Shown here: piece by piece, positions 43,301 to 51,704 of the stretch
How the letters are laid out: each line of letters starts with the position of its first letter
How positions within the stretch are numbered: the first letter of the stretch is position 1
Assembly: GCA_902781895.1 (NCBI GenBank)
Contig: CACZLA010000012.1
Span: 1 to 64,000, forward strand
Source: an uncultured Lachnospiraceae bacterium
GTDB taxonomy: Bacteria; Bacillota; Clostridia; Lachnospirales; Lachnospiraceae
Reading direction: 5' to 3'
DNA length: 64,000 bases
Translations under genes and position numbers: made by a program
Notes under the pieces: generated by a model
Database searches by the model: none
What the model saw: the letters and a program-made list of their open reading frames with translations, nothing else
Told to the model about the DNA's origin: nothing

Positions 43301-43499
43301 TCACCATGGTAACTCTATCATGCCCTATACTTTTTATGAATATGTAGATCCTCAGGCAGTATTCTTTGATGCACCCCAGTGGCTTATGGAGGGCGATGAA
43401 TGGAATGCAAAGAGCCTGAAGGAATGGTGCGATGAAAAGGGTATAAGGACATATGACTACAGTACAGCTCCGAATGAGATAGTTTTTTATTTCCGCTAA
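40389..43499 (+). CDS. Membrane segment, YD-type repeats and metallo-beta-lactamase domain fusion
   Basis: A 1036-residue protein. Residues ~28-130 contain three or four membrane helices. Residues ~130-250 are soluble and include IATELRQYDGSIMMPFGRD. From ~255 to ~767 there are about 16 degenerate repeats of ~38 residues with the pattern YxYDxxGxxxxxxYxDxxxxP....GY, like RHS/YD repeats. The C-terminal ~265 residues are a metallo-beta-lactamase fold with WILTHYHEDHAGAYNAI (the HxHxDH motif), IVIDGG before it, and LQPCHHGNSIMP later as further metal ligands, most like ComEC-type hydrolases. The GAGGTG site and ATG lie 40 nt after the previous stop. The catalytic domain is probably outside the cell. 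The substrate is unknown. Confidence 0.85.
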   Translation: MSGILSLLKDALRMWKETTNMFWNKNGFFYFFFIALLAIVIFEKDRISKYTYVGYSIIVLIIIYNPITYYLCRDMFSGNYAYFARLYSMLPVPFVIAYATVFFIRKFNGVKKLGLFVAAEALVIVVGSNVYKEDWIQKAENYSKLSNEVIWISDMLHGVKEHVCIAAPTSIATELRQYDGSIMMPFGRDWGDRLPLRYLMDSENPDRDETLKLAGEKACDFIVVSSNAENRESFGNLELYGETDEFLIYSMKGVSRIERTYNDKCQVTEERNIDSDDNLYLNSDGYAIVRYEYDDSGNKSREFYYGTDEEPVTLSEGYSGISYTYDKRHRVTSMQYYDEEGNPCITSFNYALIRYRYDKKDRVTGEYYFDESGNPHKQFEGYFGMEKEYNSNSRISKKIFVDEDKNPMIISTGYSKIICDYNDHGDIIKEFYQDVNDELVMTVNGYYAVLKEYDEKHHLSKVTYVDEEDSPVMTGLGYASVVYTYDESGKQTEERYFGPDDEPVAIANGQYGERKVYEDGKLARTYYIGAEGENINISLGYSGISCYYDDSGRVSETGYLDEEGYQISGPTGEYGLGREYDRTGQLISTCYLNKNHEPMINNSGMAKTVYKYDIFGRVIEEKYYDLDDKPLKLKTGEYGIQKSYNEGSKIYQIRFIDGDGKIIKRSLGYAIIEQEYDDKGNISAIYYLDENGSPVPAITGEYGYTKEYDFFGNPICVTYVDENNSPIEIGKEKYSSLKLFYSENSNLLKREYYNLSGKVVREDDLSDWTILQHSCNSDNQAMFYTLQNNESGKLIVIDGGWTENADHVRQVIKDMGGTVDIWILTHYHEDHAGAYNAIKEDPQGIEIKKVYASSFDSDYDKYLEVAKDWDDPETMAKWMNASSGESNVYYPKRGDEINVDNLKITFLNTYDEKLVELNGEKDLPNNCALVTLIEGQNDSMLFMSDMYSEKVGDYLKEKYPDKLKAKYLQPCHHGNSIMPYTFYEYVDPQAVFFDAPQWLMEGDEWNAKSLKEWCDEKGIRTYDYSTAPNEIVFYFR

Positions 43500-43530
43500 A
43501 AGGTCAGAGTAAATTAAAAGGATTATTGTT

Positions 43531-45681
43531 ATGGAAGAACGTGACTTTAGTTTTATTAAAAAATATAAATATGTGATGTTAGGGTTACTTCTGTTATCTG
43601 AAGTGATAGTTGCTTTACTGGTTAATTCTATCAGAACTTCAGGTTATGAAGTGACTTCGAATTCATATTTTCAGGATAATCCTTTAATTAATGTTGTGGG
43701 ATACGATAATGAAAACTGGAACTTCTCCTGGGTAGAGAACGATGAGCCGTATATCACATTTAAACAGGATGTAAAATCAGACGGATGTCTGGTGGTATTT
43801 GATTCGGTGCAGGATACAGATATAAATATAACTGTCTGGTATATGGATGAAACCGGACTGATCCTTAATGAGTTCGAGGAGGTTCTTCCCAAGGGGGAAC
43901 GTATTCTTAACCTTCAGGGGATTACCTCCGGTACTGCCATAATATCCCTGGGAATCAATCATGATTTTTCTCTGTATGAGATAGCACAGTCTAAGACTGT
44001 GAGTCACCCGGCAAAAAAAACAGTCATGCTGCTGATAGCAGTGGCAGTTGTTTTTGCTGTCTTTGTATTACTTTATAAAAAACGTATTTTTTATCAGAAG
44101 ATAAGTGGTATTCATATTGATATAGATAAAGCGGGGGTTCTCAGAAATCTTATTCCGATCGTATGCATGGCTGTGATCCTTTTGATAGTCGGACTTGTTT
44201 TTAATGATAAGAATATCAGCCTGGCCGGAAAAACCTTTAACATAAACCATAAGACTTTATATCTGATCATGATATTATTTGCCGGCATATATCTGCTGAT
44301 AGCAAACAGGAAAAGTCTGGAGAAAAATATAGCGCTTTTCGGTACTATAATTATACTGCTGGTGGGAACTGTATATGTCTTTGTCGAGCCGGCCTTTAAT
44401 GGTATAGCGTGGGATGATGAAATTCATTACAGAGATGCATCCTCCCTTTCACATATTGTTGACGGGAAAAAATCTCTCTCTGATAGAAATAATTTCCGTT
44501 ATTATCCAACTGTTGCTTTGGACAGATACGGTTATGATAAGGAAACAAATGATAAGAATATACAGATGTATGACAAGGTAGACCGCCTGGGATTCTATTA
44601 TAAGGATACGGAATTTAAGTTTGCTACTTCAAAGCTGGTATATTTACCTATGTCTCTGGGACTTGCTCTGTCACGAGGTGCATGTCTGCCCTATCATATT
44701 TGTTTTATCATCGGCAAGTTATTTAATCTGCTGTTTTATGCGATGCTGTGTTATCTGGCAATGAAAAAACTGAGACACGGCAGCATAGTGATCCTGCTTT
44801 TTGCACTTATACCTACGAATATTTTTATGGCGGGCAGCTATTCCTATGATCCATGGCTTATAGCACTTGTTATCTATGCATATGCAATGATCTTCTCACA
44901 GCGTGAGAGGGAAGGGGAGCATATGGATAAAAAGACAATGTTTATGATTCCCATAGCTTTGTTCTTATCTACTTTGTCAAAGCTTGTTTATTTTGTAATG
45001 GCTGTTCCGGCACTTGTGATTCCCAAAGAAAGATTCAAGGATAAGAAGCAGAGAAAGCTATATACTATTCTTTGTATTCTTGCTATAATACTTCCGTTTG
45101 TGGTTATGTATATCAACAACATAGCCAATGCTGGAGTGGGTGATACAAGAGGCGGAGATACCGTAAATGCGACAAAACAGATAGAGTTCATACTTGGTAA
45201 TTTTGGATTTGTTGCAAACACAATTATTGATTTCCTTAAGGTTTTTCTGAATCCGCTTTCCTTTGTCGGACTGAGCTATATGAATCACCTCAGTTATAAT
45301 GGTGTTATTATAGGCGGGCGAATAACCCTTGCTTTTGTTGTTCTGATGAGTCTTATCTGTCATGAGGATAAAGACAGGAAGGCTTTCCCTATATGGTACA
45401 GATTATGCGTTTTACTTTTGTATGTGGGAGTAGGTGCTATCTGCGCGGTAACCATGTATATTTCTTTCACACCTGTGGGCGCAGATCATGTGGCCGGATG
45501 TCAGGGAAGATATCTGCTTCCTGCTATATTCCCGGCGTTGTATGTTCTCACCAGGATTCCTACGAAGAAGTGCGTTGCAGATGTACTCGGAAGAAAGAAT
45601 GTATATATGATAGCAGGTTTGGGTATGTTACTGATCAACCTTTTCTGTATATGGAAGGGTTGTGTCTGCTACTATGTTTAA
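43531..45681 (+). CDS. DUF2142-like polytopic membrane protein
   Basis: A 716-residue protein. One N-terminal helix (14-34) is followed by a ~120-residue external beta domain (35-155) and then about ten helices. The loop FNGIAWDDEIHYRDASSLSH (near 289-308) carries an Asp-Asp-Glu motif typical of DUF2142 and related GT-C-type glycosyltransferases that use lipid-linked sugars. AAAGGA precedes the start. The role in glycan modification is inferred from fold class and context. Confidence 0.8.
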   Translation: MEERDFSFIKKYKYVMLGLLLLSEVIVALLVNSIRTSGYEVTSNSYFQDNPLINVVGYDNENWNFSWVENDEPYITFKQDVKSDGCLVVFDSVQDTDINITVWYMDETGLILNEFEEVLPKGERILNLQGITSGTAIISLGINHDFSLYEIAQSKTVSHPAKKTVMLLIAVAVVFAVFVLLYKKRIFYQKISGIHIDIDKAGVLRNLIPIVCMAVILLIVGLVFNDKNISLAGKTFNINHKTLYLIMILFAGIYLLIANRKSLEKNIALFGTIIILLVGTVYVFVEPAFNGIAWDDEIHYRDASSLSHIVDGKKSLSDRNNFRYYPTVALDRYGYDKETNDKNIQMYDKVDRLGFYYKDTEFKFATSKLVYLPMSLGLALSRGACLPYHICFIIGKLFNLLFYAMLCYLAMKKLRHGSIVILLFALIPTNIFMAGSYSYDPWLIALVIYAYAMIFSQREREGEHMDKKTMFMIPIALFLSTLSKLVYFVMAVPALVIPKERFKDKKQRKLYTILCILAIILPFVVMYINNIANAGVGDTRGGDTVNATKQIEFILGNFGFVANTIIDFLKVFLNPLSFVGLSYMNHLSYNGVIIGGRITLAFVVLMSLICHEDKDRKAFPIWYRLCVLLLYVGVGAICAVTMYISFTPVGADHVAGCQGRYLLPAIFPALYVLTRIPTKKCVADVLGRKNVYMIAGLGMLLINLFCIWKGCVCYYV

Positions 45682-45691
45682 GGAATAGATA

Positions 45692-47491
45692 ATGAAGATT
45701 GTTAAGCTGATATTAAAAATTTTAATATGGGTCGGGGCAGTATTATCAATAGTGCTGTTTTTTACAGTGAACTGGCTTCTGAGCGTATGGTCGAATCTTA
45801 CTATGGATGAGCTGGTGTATCACCTGACTACATCCCTTGAGGGTACGAATGTAACTATGATCAGGGATTATATTGTTTTTTACGGAATACCTGAATTTGT
45901 ATGTGTATTATCCCTGGTTATTGTTCTGATCGTTCTGAAGAAGAAAAAGAAAAGAGTCAGATGGTTTTATCTTGCAACATTTCTGGGAGCTGTAGCCCTG
46001 CTTCTTTATTCATTTTTCTATTTCGATAACAGGATGGGATTTGTTAAATATCTTAAGGCACAGTATATTCCGTCTACATTCATAGAAGATAATTATGTGG
46101 CTCCCGCTGATGTGGAGATAACATTTCCTGAGAAGAAGAAAAATGTGATATACATTTATCTGGAATCCATGGAAATGACCTATACAGACAGAGAAGACGG
46201 TGGTGCATTCCAGGAGAATATCATTCCCGAGCTTGTGGATCTGGCGAGAGAGGGTGAGGATTTCTCCGGCGATTCGGATATTTTAAATGGAGGAATATCC
46301 CTGAACGGATCTACATGGACGATGGGAGCTATGTTTGCCCAGTCGACAGGTCTGCCTTTAAAGACCGGTGGTGTAAATGCAAACTACATTTCCTCTCAGG
46401 AAAGTATGTATCCATCTGTCAAGAGTATAGGTGAAGTACTGAAGGATGGCGGATATACAAATGAGCTCCTTCTGGGATCAAATGCGTCCTTTGGCGGAAG
46501 ACGTTTATTCTACAGCGGACATGGAGATTATTTCATGTACGATTATATTTATGCTCAGGAGCAAAAAATCATTCCGGAGGATTACTATGTCTTCTGGGGC
46601 TTTGAGGATGAGAAGCTTTTCCAGTTTGCAAGAGAGGAAGCAACAAGACTCAGTAAGGAAAGTGCACCATTCAATCTGACACTTCTTACGGTTGATACCC
46701 ATTTTGAGGATGGATATGTTTGCAGACTGTGTGAAAAGAAGTATTATAACGGCGACCAGTATTCAAACTGTATGGCTTGTTCCAGCAAACAGGTTAATGA
46801 TTTTATTAACTGGCTGAAGGAGCAGGACTTCTATAAGGATACGGTTGTGGTTTTGTGCGGGGATCATCCGACTATGGACTCGGATTTCTGTCTAAATGTG
46901 CCGAAGAGTTACCAGAGAAAGGTATATACAGCTATTCTCAATTCCGACGTTGAGCCCGTAAATGGAGATCAGTACAGAGAGTATTCTACCATGGATATGT
47001 TCCCGACAACACTTGCTGCCATGGGAATAGAGATAGAGGGTGACAGACTTGGTCTGGGAACCAATATTTATTCGGATAAGGAAACGTTGATAGAAAAGTA
47101 CGGTACTGAGTACTGTAATGAAGAGATAGAAAAGAAATCTGACTTTATGAATGAGCTTAACAGCATAGAGTTAAATGACAGCCTTGTTGCCAGCATAGGT
47201 GAGGAAGCAACCATCACACCTGTTGATAAGGAGGATGGACTGGAAATAGATTTCAAGGCACTTGCAGTATTTAAGGATGTGGATGGATTTAAAATGCTGG
47301 AGGCTGAACTTCAAAGGCCGGGAGAGGAAGAAAAAGTGGTTGTATCTCTGGATGGTTATAATGAAGAAGGAGATTATTATTATAATAGTGAAATGATAAA
47401 AGATTATAAAGCAGATAATGCTGAGATTGTGGTATACTTTATAGATAAAGATGATAACAGATATGTATTGAAAAAATATTCAAGTAAGTAA
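45692..47491 (+). CDS. LTA synthase-like phosphoglycerol/phosphoethanolamine transferase
   Basis: A 599-residue protein with three N-terminal membrane helices (about 8-28, 62-82, 90-112) and an external sulfatase-fold domain (about 145-480). The candidate nucleophile is Thr in LNGSTWTMGAMFA near 207, preceded by VIYIYLESMEMTY. VVLCGDHPTMDSD near 388 supplies later metal ligands. Two cysteine pairs, CRLCEKKYYN and CMACSSKQ, near 345-365, are an uncommon addition and could bind zinc or form disulfides. A ~100-residue C-terminal beta domain follows. It probably transfers a phospho-alcohol group onto a surface glycan. Confidence 0.87.
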   Translation: MKIVKLILKILIWVGAVLSIVLFFTVNWLLSVWSNLTMDELVYHLTTSLEGTNVTMIRDYIVFYGIPEFVCVLSLVIVLIVLKKKKKRVRWFYLATFLGAVALLLYSFFYFDNRMGFVKYLKAQYIPSTFIEDNYVAPADVEITFPEKKKNVIYIYLESMEMTYTDREDGGAFQENIIPELVDLAREGEDFSGDSDILNGGISLNGSTWTMGAMFAQSTGLPLKTGGVNANYISSQESMYPSVKSIGEVLKDGGYTNELLLGSNASFGGRRLFYSGHGDYFMYDYIYAQEQKIIPEDYYVFWGFEDEKLFQFAREEATRLSKESAPFNLTLLTVDTHFEDGYVCRLCEKKYYNGDQYSNCMACSSKQVNDFINWLKEQDFYKDTVVVLCGDHPTMDSDFCLNVPKSYQRKVYTAILNSDVEPVNGDQYREYSTMDMFPTTLAAMGIEIEGDRLGLGTNIYSDKETLIEKYGTEYCNEEIEKKSDFMNELNSIELNDSLVASIGEEATITPVDKEDGLEIDFKALAVFKDVDGFKMLEAELQRPGEEEKVVVSLDGYNEEGDYYYNSEMIKDYKADNAEIVVYFIDKDDNRYVLKKYSSK

Positions 47492-47492
47492 A

Positions 47493-48182
47493 ATGAAAAA
47501 TATTATTATCATTCCGGCATATAACGAATCCGGAAATATCGAAAACACAATTAAAGACATTAAGCAGAATTCAAAGGGATTTGATTATATTATCGTAAAT
47601 GACTGTTCTACAGATAATACATTGGAAATCTGCAGAGAGAATCATTTTAATTATTTAAATCTTCCCATAAATCTCGGAATAGGCGGAGCTGTTCAGGCAG
47701 GATACAGATATGCATATTATCATGGATATGATACTGCGGTACAGTTTGACGGAGACGGACAGCATGATGCCTCGTATCTTTCGGCACTTCTTGAAGTACT
47801 GGAAAAAGATGAGGCGGATATGGCTATAGGCTCCAGATTTATAGAAAATGAAGGCTTTCAGTCTTCAGCCATGAGACGTATGGGAATAAAGTTCTTTACC
47901 CGGCTGATAAAGATTCTTACCGGAAAAAGAATAACAGATCCCACCTCGGGTATGCGTATGGTAAACAGGAAGCTGATAAAGGAGTTTACATTTTCCTATC
48001 CCAAGGATTATCCTGAACCGGAGAGTGTGGTTACTGTAATGTGCAGTGGCTACAGAGCAAAAGAAGTTCCAGTGAAGATGAGGAGCAGATCCGAGGGAGA
48101 GTCCTCTATCTCAATGAGAAAAAGCGTTTATTATATGATTAAGGTGTCCATGGCTATCATAATTGCAAGGATTTGTAAGTGA
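47493..48182 (+). CDS. GT2 glycosyltransferase (dolichol-phosphate mannosyltransferase-like)
   Basis: A 229-residue soluble GT2 enzyme: IIIIPAYNESGNIENTI, YIIVNDCSTDNTLEIC, LNLPINLGIGGAVQAGYRY and VQFDGDGQHDASYL. The last contains the metal-binding Asp-x-Asp. This type loads a sugar onto polyprenyl phosphate, making the donor that GT-C membrane enzymes need, which fits the neighbouring DUF2142-like protein and the DUF2304 protein that follows. The start is 2 nt after the previous stop with no strong ribosome-binding site, suggesting coupling. Confidence 0.92.
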   Translation: MKNIIIIPAYNESGNIENTIKDIKQNSKGFDYIIVNDCSTDNTLEICRENHFNYLNLPINLGIGGAVQAGYRYAYYHGYDTAVQFDGDGQHDASYLSALLEVLEKDEADMAIGSRFIENEGFQSSAMRRMGIKFFTRLIKILTGKRITDPTSGMRMVNRKLIKEFTFSYPKDYPEPESVVTVMCSGYRAKEVPVKMRSRSEGESSISMRKSVYYMIKVSMAIIIARICK

Positions 48183-48228
48183 GTTACTGCTCACAGCCTG
48201 CTAACAGTTGTTTAATGAGGTTAAGATC

Positions 48229-48609
48229 ATGTCATTAAGATTAAGGATAATAATTATTGTAGGAATGGCCATAGTGCTGTTATACATTTTCAGAAAAGTG
48301 GCAAAAAAGAAGCTGGATTACAGATTCGGACTTTTATGGAGTCTGATAGCCATAGTTATAGCTGTTTTCGGAGGCTGGCCAAAGCTTCTTCAGAAATCGG
48401 CAAATCTGCTGGGTATATATGATCCTGTAAACATGCTGGCGTTCTTCGGACTCGGTCTGGCGATATTTGTCATTTTCTCATTAATGATGGAAGTATCCAA
48501 ACAGTCGGAGCAGATAAAAAGACTGACCCAGGAGATTGCTATCTTACGTAAGGATTCATATGACTCAATACAGAAGGTTTCAAAGGAAAAAGAGGTAAAG
48601 CATGAGTGA
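48229..48609 (+). CDS. DUF2304 small membrane protein
   Basis: A 126-residue protein with three membrane helices (about 7-22, 34-52, 68-90) and a coiled-coil C-terminal tail (SKQSEQIKRLTQEIAIL). The KKKLDYRFGLLWSLIAIVI stretch is typical of DUF2304, often found next to DPM-like GT2 genes as here. The ATG at 48229 with GAGG 8 nt upstream is preferred to an in-frame TTG at 48208. The 3' end overlaps the next gene by 8 nt. Confidence 0.87.
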   Translation: MSLRLRIIIIVGMAIVLLYIFRKVAKKKLDYRFGLLWSLIAIVIAVFGGWPKLLQKSANLLGIYDPVNMLAFFGLGLAIFVIFSLMMEVSKQSEQIKRLTQEIAILRKDSYDSIQKVSKEKEVKHE

Positions 48610-49393
48610 TCATTTACATACATTTGTTGTATGTGCATATAAGGAAAGTGAATATCTGGAGGAGTGTGTTGAGTCGCTGATAACTCAGACCATGAAGTCC
48701 AAAATAATCATTGCTACATCCACTCCCAATGAGCATATAGATGGGATAGCAAGGAAATATGATATTCCTGTTTATATAAATGAGGGAGAGTCGGGTATAA
48801 CACAGGACTGGAATTTCGGACTCAGCAAGGTTGATACAAAGCTTGCTACCATAGCTCATCAGGATGATGTGTATGACCATGAGTATACAGAGCTGTTCAT
48901 TAAGGCTTTTAAGGGCTCGAAGAAGCCTCTTATTGCGTTTTCGGATTATGGTGAGATAAGGAACGGTGAGAAGACTACAGACGTTTCTATGCTGAAGATA
49001 AAGAGGGTTATGCTTTTTCCTCTCAGGCTCAGATTATTCAGGGGAAGCAGGTTTATAAGAAGAAGGATACTTTCCATGGGAGATGCCATATGCTGTCCTT
49101 CTGTTATGTTTGCCATCCGGAATATAGAGCTGCCTTTGTTTAAGAATCATTATGTATGCTGCGAGGATTGGGAAGCATGGGAAATGCTATCCAAAGAAAA
49201 AGGTGATTTTATTTATATTTCGAAGCCTCTTATGTATCACAGGATACATGAGGAATCCACTACGACCAAAGCTCTGGGAGCCGGAGAAAGAATAGGCGAG
49301 AATTATGAGATGTTCTGCAAATTCTGGCCCCGTCCCATAGCGAAGCTTATCAATAAGTATTATACAAAATCGGAAGAATCAAATGAATTATGA
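48602..49393 (+). CDS. GT2 glycosyltransferase
   Basis: A 263-residue GT2 enzyme: HTFVVCAYKESEYLEECVESL at the N-terminus, ITQDWNFGLSKVDTKLATIAHQDDVYD carrying the Asp-Asp metal site, and CCEDWEAWEMLSKEKG as the probable catalytic-base region. It overlaps DUF2304 by 8 nt and the flippase by 4 nt (ATGA). The order GT2, flippase suggests it helps build the repeat unit moved by the second flippase. Confidence 0.9.
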   Translation: MSDHLHTFVVCAYKESEYLEECVESLITQTMKSKIIIATSTPNEHIDGIARKYDIPVYINEGESGITQDWNFGLSKVDTKLATIAHQDDVYDHEYTELFIKAFKGSKKPLIAFSDYGEIRNGEKTTDVSMLKIKRVMLFPLRLRLFRGSRFIRRRILSMGDAICCPSVMFAIRNIELPLFKNHYVCCEDWEAWEMLSKEKGDFIYISKPLMYHRIHEESTTTKALGAGERIGENYEMFCKFWPRPIAKLINKYYTKSEESNEL

Positions 49394-50658
49394 GTCTGAA
49401 AGAACGAATCATAAATAAATCAGAAACATCTATTTCCAGAGCTTCAAAGCTCTGGAATGCTGTTTTCAGTATGTTAAATGCATTGCAGTCTGTGATACTG
49501 CTTTTTTTCGTGACACGATTCTGCGGTGAAGAGGATGCAGGCATTTTTTCTTATGCTTTTTCCGTGGCATATCTGATGATCATGATTTCTAACTACGGAG
49601 TCAGAAACTATCAGGCTACGGATATAGGCTATCATCAGAAATTCAGAGATTATCTGATCCATCGTATTTCTACGAGTGTTATTACTATAGCTATTATTTT
49701 TATCTACTGCTTCGGTAAGAAATATACAGGTCTGAAGTTTGACCTGGTTATTCTGTGTACCGTCCTTAAGGTTATTGAAAGCATGGAGGATGTTTTTCAC
49801 GGTGAATACCAGCGAAGGGGAAGGCTTGATGTAGCAAGCAAGCTGGGAGTTATCAGATATGCCATCAGTCTTGTTGCATTTGTAGTTACATATCTTATTA
49901 CAGAAGATCTGGCTGTTTCTTTTATTTCCATGTGCCTTGTTTCATTTGTTATTTTCCTGTTTTCAAATCTATATATCTGCGGAATCTTTCAGGTGGGGGT
50001 AAAAAGGTCTGGCCCCGGAGAGGTAATAAAGTTATATGTTATATGCTTTCCGCTTTTTCTTACCACATTTTTCAATATTTACATATGCAATGCGGCAAAG
50101 TATTCTCTGGAAAAATACTCAACAGATGTTATTCAGGGATATTACGGAATGATCTTTATGCCGGTATTTGTCATAAATCTTCTCTGCAGTTTTATTTACA
50201 GACCTAAGCTGGTTGAGCTGGCTGAATACTGGCGTGATAAAAAGCATGATGTTTTATCCTCCTTTTTAAAAAAGCAGCTGCTCATGATTCTGATAATCAG
50301 TATTATAGTGGTAGCAGGAGGTTATCTGATAGGGCTGAAGATACTGTCCATATTTTATGGAGTTGATCTGATGAAATACAGGATGTCATTTATCATCCTT
50401 TTGATAGGAGGAGGAATGACCGCAACGGTGGATTTCCTTAATAATATATTTATCGTAGTCAGGAAACAGAATCTGATGGTGTGGATATACGGAGGCGTGT
50501 CTCTTGTCACTCTGTTCGTAACAAGTATACTGGTTAAGAGATACGAACTTATAGGAGCTTCACTTTCATATACACTGATGGTGATGCTTCAGGCTGCAGT
50601 AATGGTAGTATATATGCTGTTTTTTATAGAAAAAAGTAAGAAATCAGCTGAAGGTTGA
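49390..50658 (+). CDS. Polysaccharide flippase (Wzx-like), second copy
   Basis: A 422-residue membrane protein with 12-14 helices. The N-terminal SRASKLWNAVFSMLNALQSVILLFFVTRFCGEEDAG is a clear Wzx/MATE-like start: an amphipathic segment, a helix and a conserved acidic pair. It is only distantly like the flippase at 33922. Translational coupling to the GT2 gene by ATGA suggests both act on one glycan. Confidence 0.88.
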   Translation: MSLKERIINKSETSISRASKLWNAVFSMLNALQSVILLFFVTRFCGEEDAGIFSYAFSVAYLMIMISNYGVRNYQATDIGYHQKFRDYLIHRISTSVITIAIIFIYCFGKKYTGLKFDLVILCTVLKVIESMEDVFHGEYQRRGRLDVASKLGVIRYAISLVAFVVTYLITEDLAVSFISMCLVSFVIFLFSNLYICGIFQVGVKRSGPGEVIKLYVICFPLFLTTFFNIYICNAAKYSLEKYSTDVIQGYYGMIFMPVFVINLLCSFIYRPKLVELAEYWRDKKHDVLSSFLKKQLLMILIISIIVVAGGYLIGLKILSIFYGVDLMKYRMSFIILLIGGGMTATVDFLNNIFIVVRKQNLMVWIYGGVSLVTLFVTSILVKRYELIGASLSYTLMVMLQAAVMVVYMLFFIEKSKKSAEG

Positions 50659-50669
50659 CGATGCATATA

Positions 50670-50678
50670 TGGTATAAT
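50670..50678 (+). promoter_or_regulatory. Extended -10 promoter candidate before the 50708 gene
   Basis: TGGTATAAT gives a perfect -10 (50673-50678) with an upstream TGG extension. TTGACG at 50655 is too close (12 nt) to serve as a normal -35. The site lies in the only sizeable gap between the second flippase and the following GT2 gene. Confidence 0.5.
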
Positions 50679-50707
50679 GGATTTGTATTATAACGACGAG
50701 GTATAGC

Positions 50708-51643
50708 ATGGATAAGATAGCTGTTCTAATCCCTTGTTTTAACGAGGTAAAAACAATTGAAAAGGTTGTTAAGGACTTTAAGTCAGCTCTGCCTGAGGCT
50801 GTTATCTATGTATATGATAACAACTCGACGGATGGGTCCGGAGATAAAGCTTCGGCTGCCGGAGCCATAGTCAGACATGAGTATGTCCAGGGAAAGGGAA
50901 ATGTAATCCGACGGATGTTCCGTGAGATAGACGCAGAGTGCTATATCATGGTTGATGCAGACGATACCTATCCTGCTGAGTTTGCTCCTGCCATGGTCAG
51001 AAAGGTGCTGGATCGTCAGGCAGACATGGTAGTTGGTGATAGACTTTCATCAACTTATTTCAGTGAGAACAAAAGAGCATTTCATGGATTTGGCAACAAG
51101 CTCGTGATGAAGAGTATCAAGCGTATCTTTAAAAGTGATGTTAAGGATATAATGACGGGCTACAGGGCCTTCTCATATCAGTTTGTAAAAACCTTTCCTG
51201 TATTATCTACAGGATTTGAGATTGAAACCGAGATGACTATACATGCGATAGATAAAAATATGCATATAGAAAATGAAGTGATAGATTACCGTGACAGACC
51301 GGAGGGAAGTGAATCGAAGCTGAATACATATTCAGATGGATTCAAGGTAATCGGGACTATAATAAAGCTATTCAGAAATTACAGGCCGATGGCATTCTTC
51401 GGGCTCATCGCTCTTGTGCTGGCACTTGTATCCATAGGTTTCTTTATTCCTGTGCTTATTGAATTTATCAAGACAGGACTTGTTCCGAAATTTCCGACAC
51501 TCATTATGTGCGTGTTCATGATGATAGCGGCAATCCAGTCGTTTTTTGCAGGACTTATTCTTCAGACGCATGTTCAGAAGAACAGACATGATTTTGAGAT
51601 GGAACTTATAAGATGCAATGATAGACTGAAGGATATCAGATAA
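50708..51643 (+). CDS. GT2 glycosyltransferase with C-terminal membrane helices (GtrB/DPM-like)
   Basis: A 311-residue GT2 protein: IAVLIPCFNEVKTIEKVV, VYDNNSTDGSGDKA, YIMVDADDTYPAEFAPAM and DIMTGYRAFSYQFVKTFPVL. Two membrane helices follow (about 228-250 and 265-290). Such enzymes make polyprenyl-phosphate sugars. It has its own probable promoter and GAGGT ribosome-binding site, and it is the last glycan gene of the window. It could substitute for the broken GtrB-like gene at 11302, which is the same general type; that is inference. Confidence 0.92.
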   Translation: MDKIAVLIPCFNEVKTIEKVVKDFKSALPEAVIYVYDNNSTDGSGDKASAAGAIVRHEYVQGKGNVIRRMFREIDAECYIMVDADDTYPAEFAPAMVRKVLDRQADMVVGDRLSSTYFSENKRAFHGFGNKLVMKSIKRIFKSDVKDIMTGYRAFSYQFVKTFPVLSTGFEIETEMTIHAIDKNMHIENEVIDYRDRPEGSESKLNTYSDGFKVIGTIIKLFRNYRPMAFFGLIALVLALVSIGFFIPVLIEFIKTGLVPKFPTLIMCVFMMIAAIQSFFAGLILQTHVQKNRHDFEMELIRCNDRLKDIR

Positions 51644-51704
51644 AAAGGGGGCTTACTCAGAAAAAACTTGATTGAAATAATGAAAATAATAAGGAGGTTA
51701 CAAA

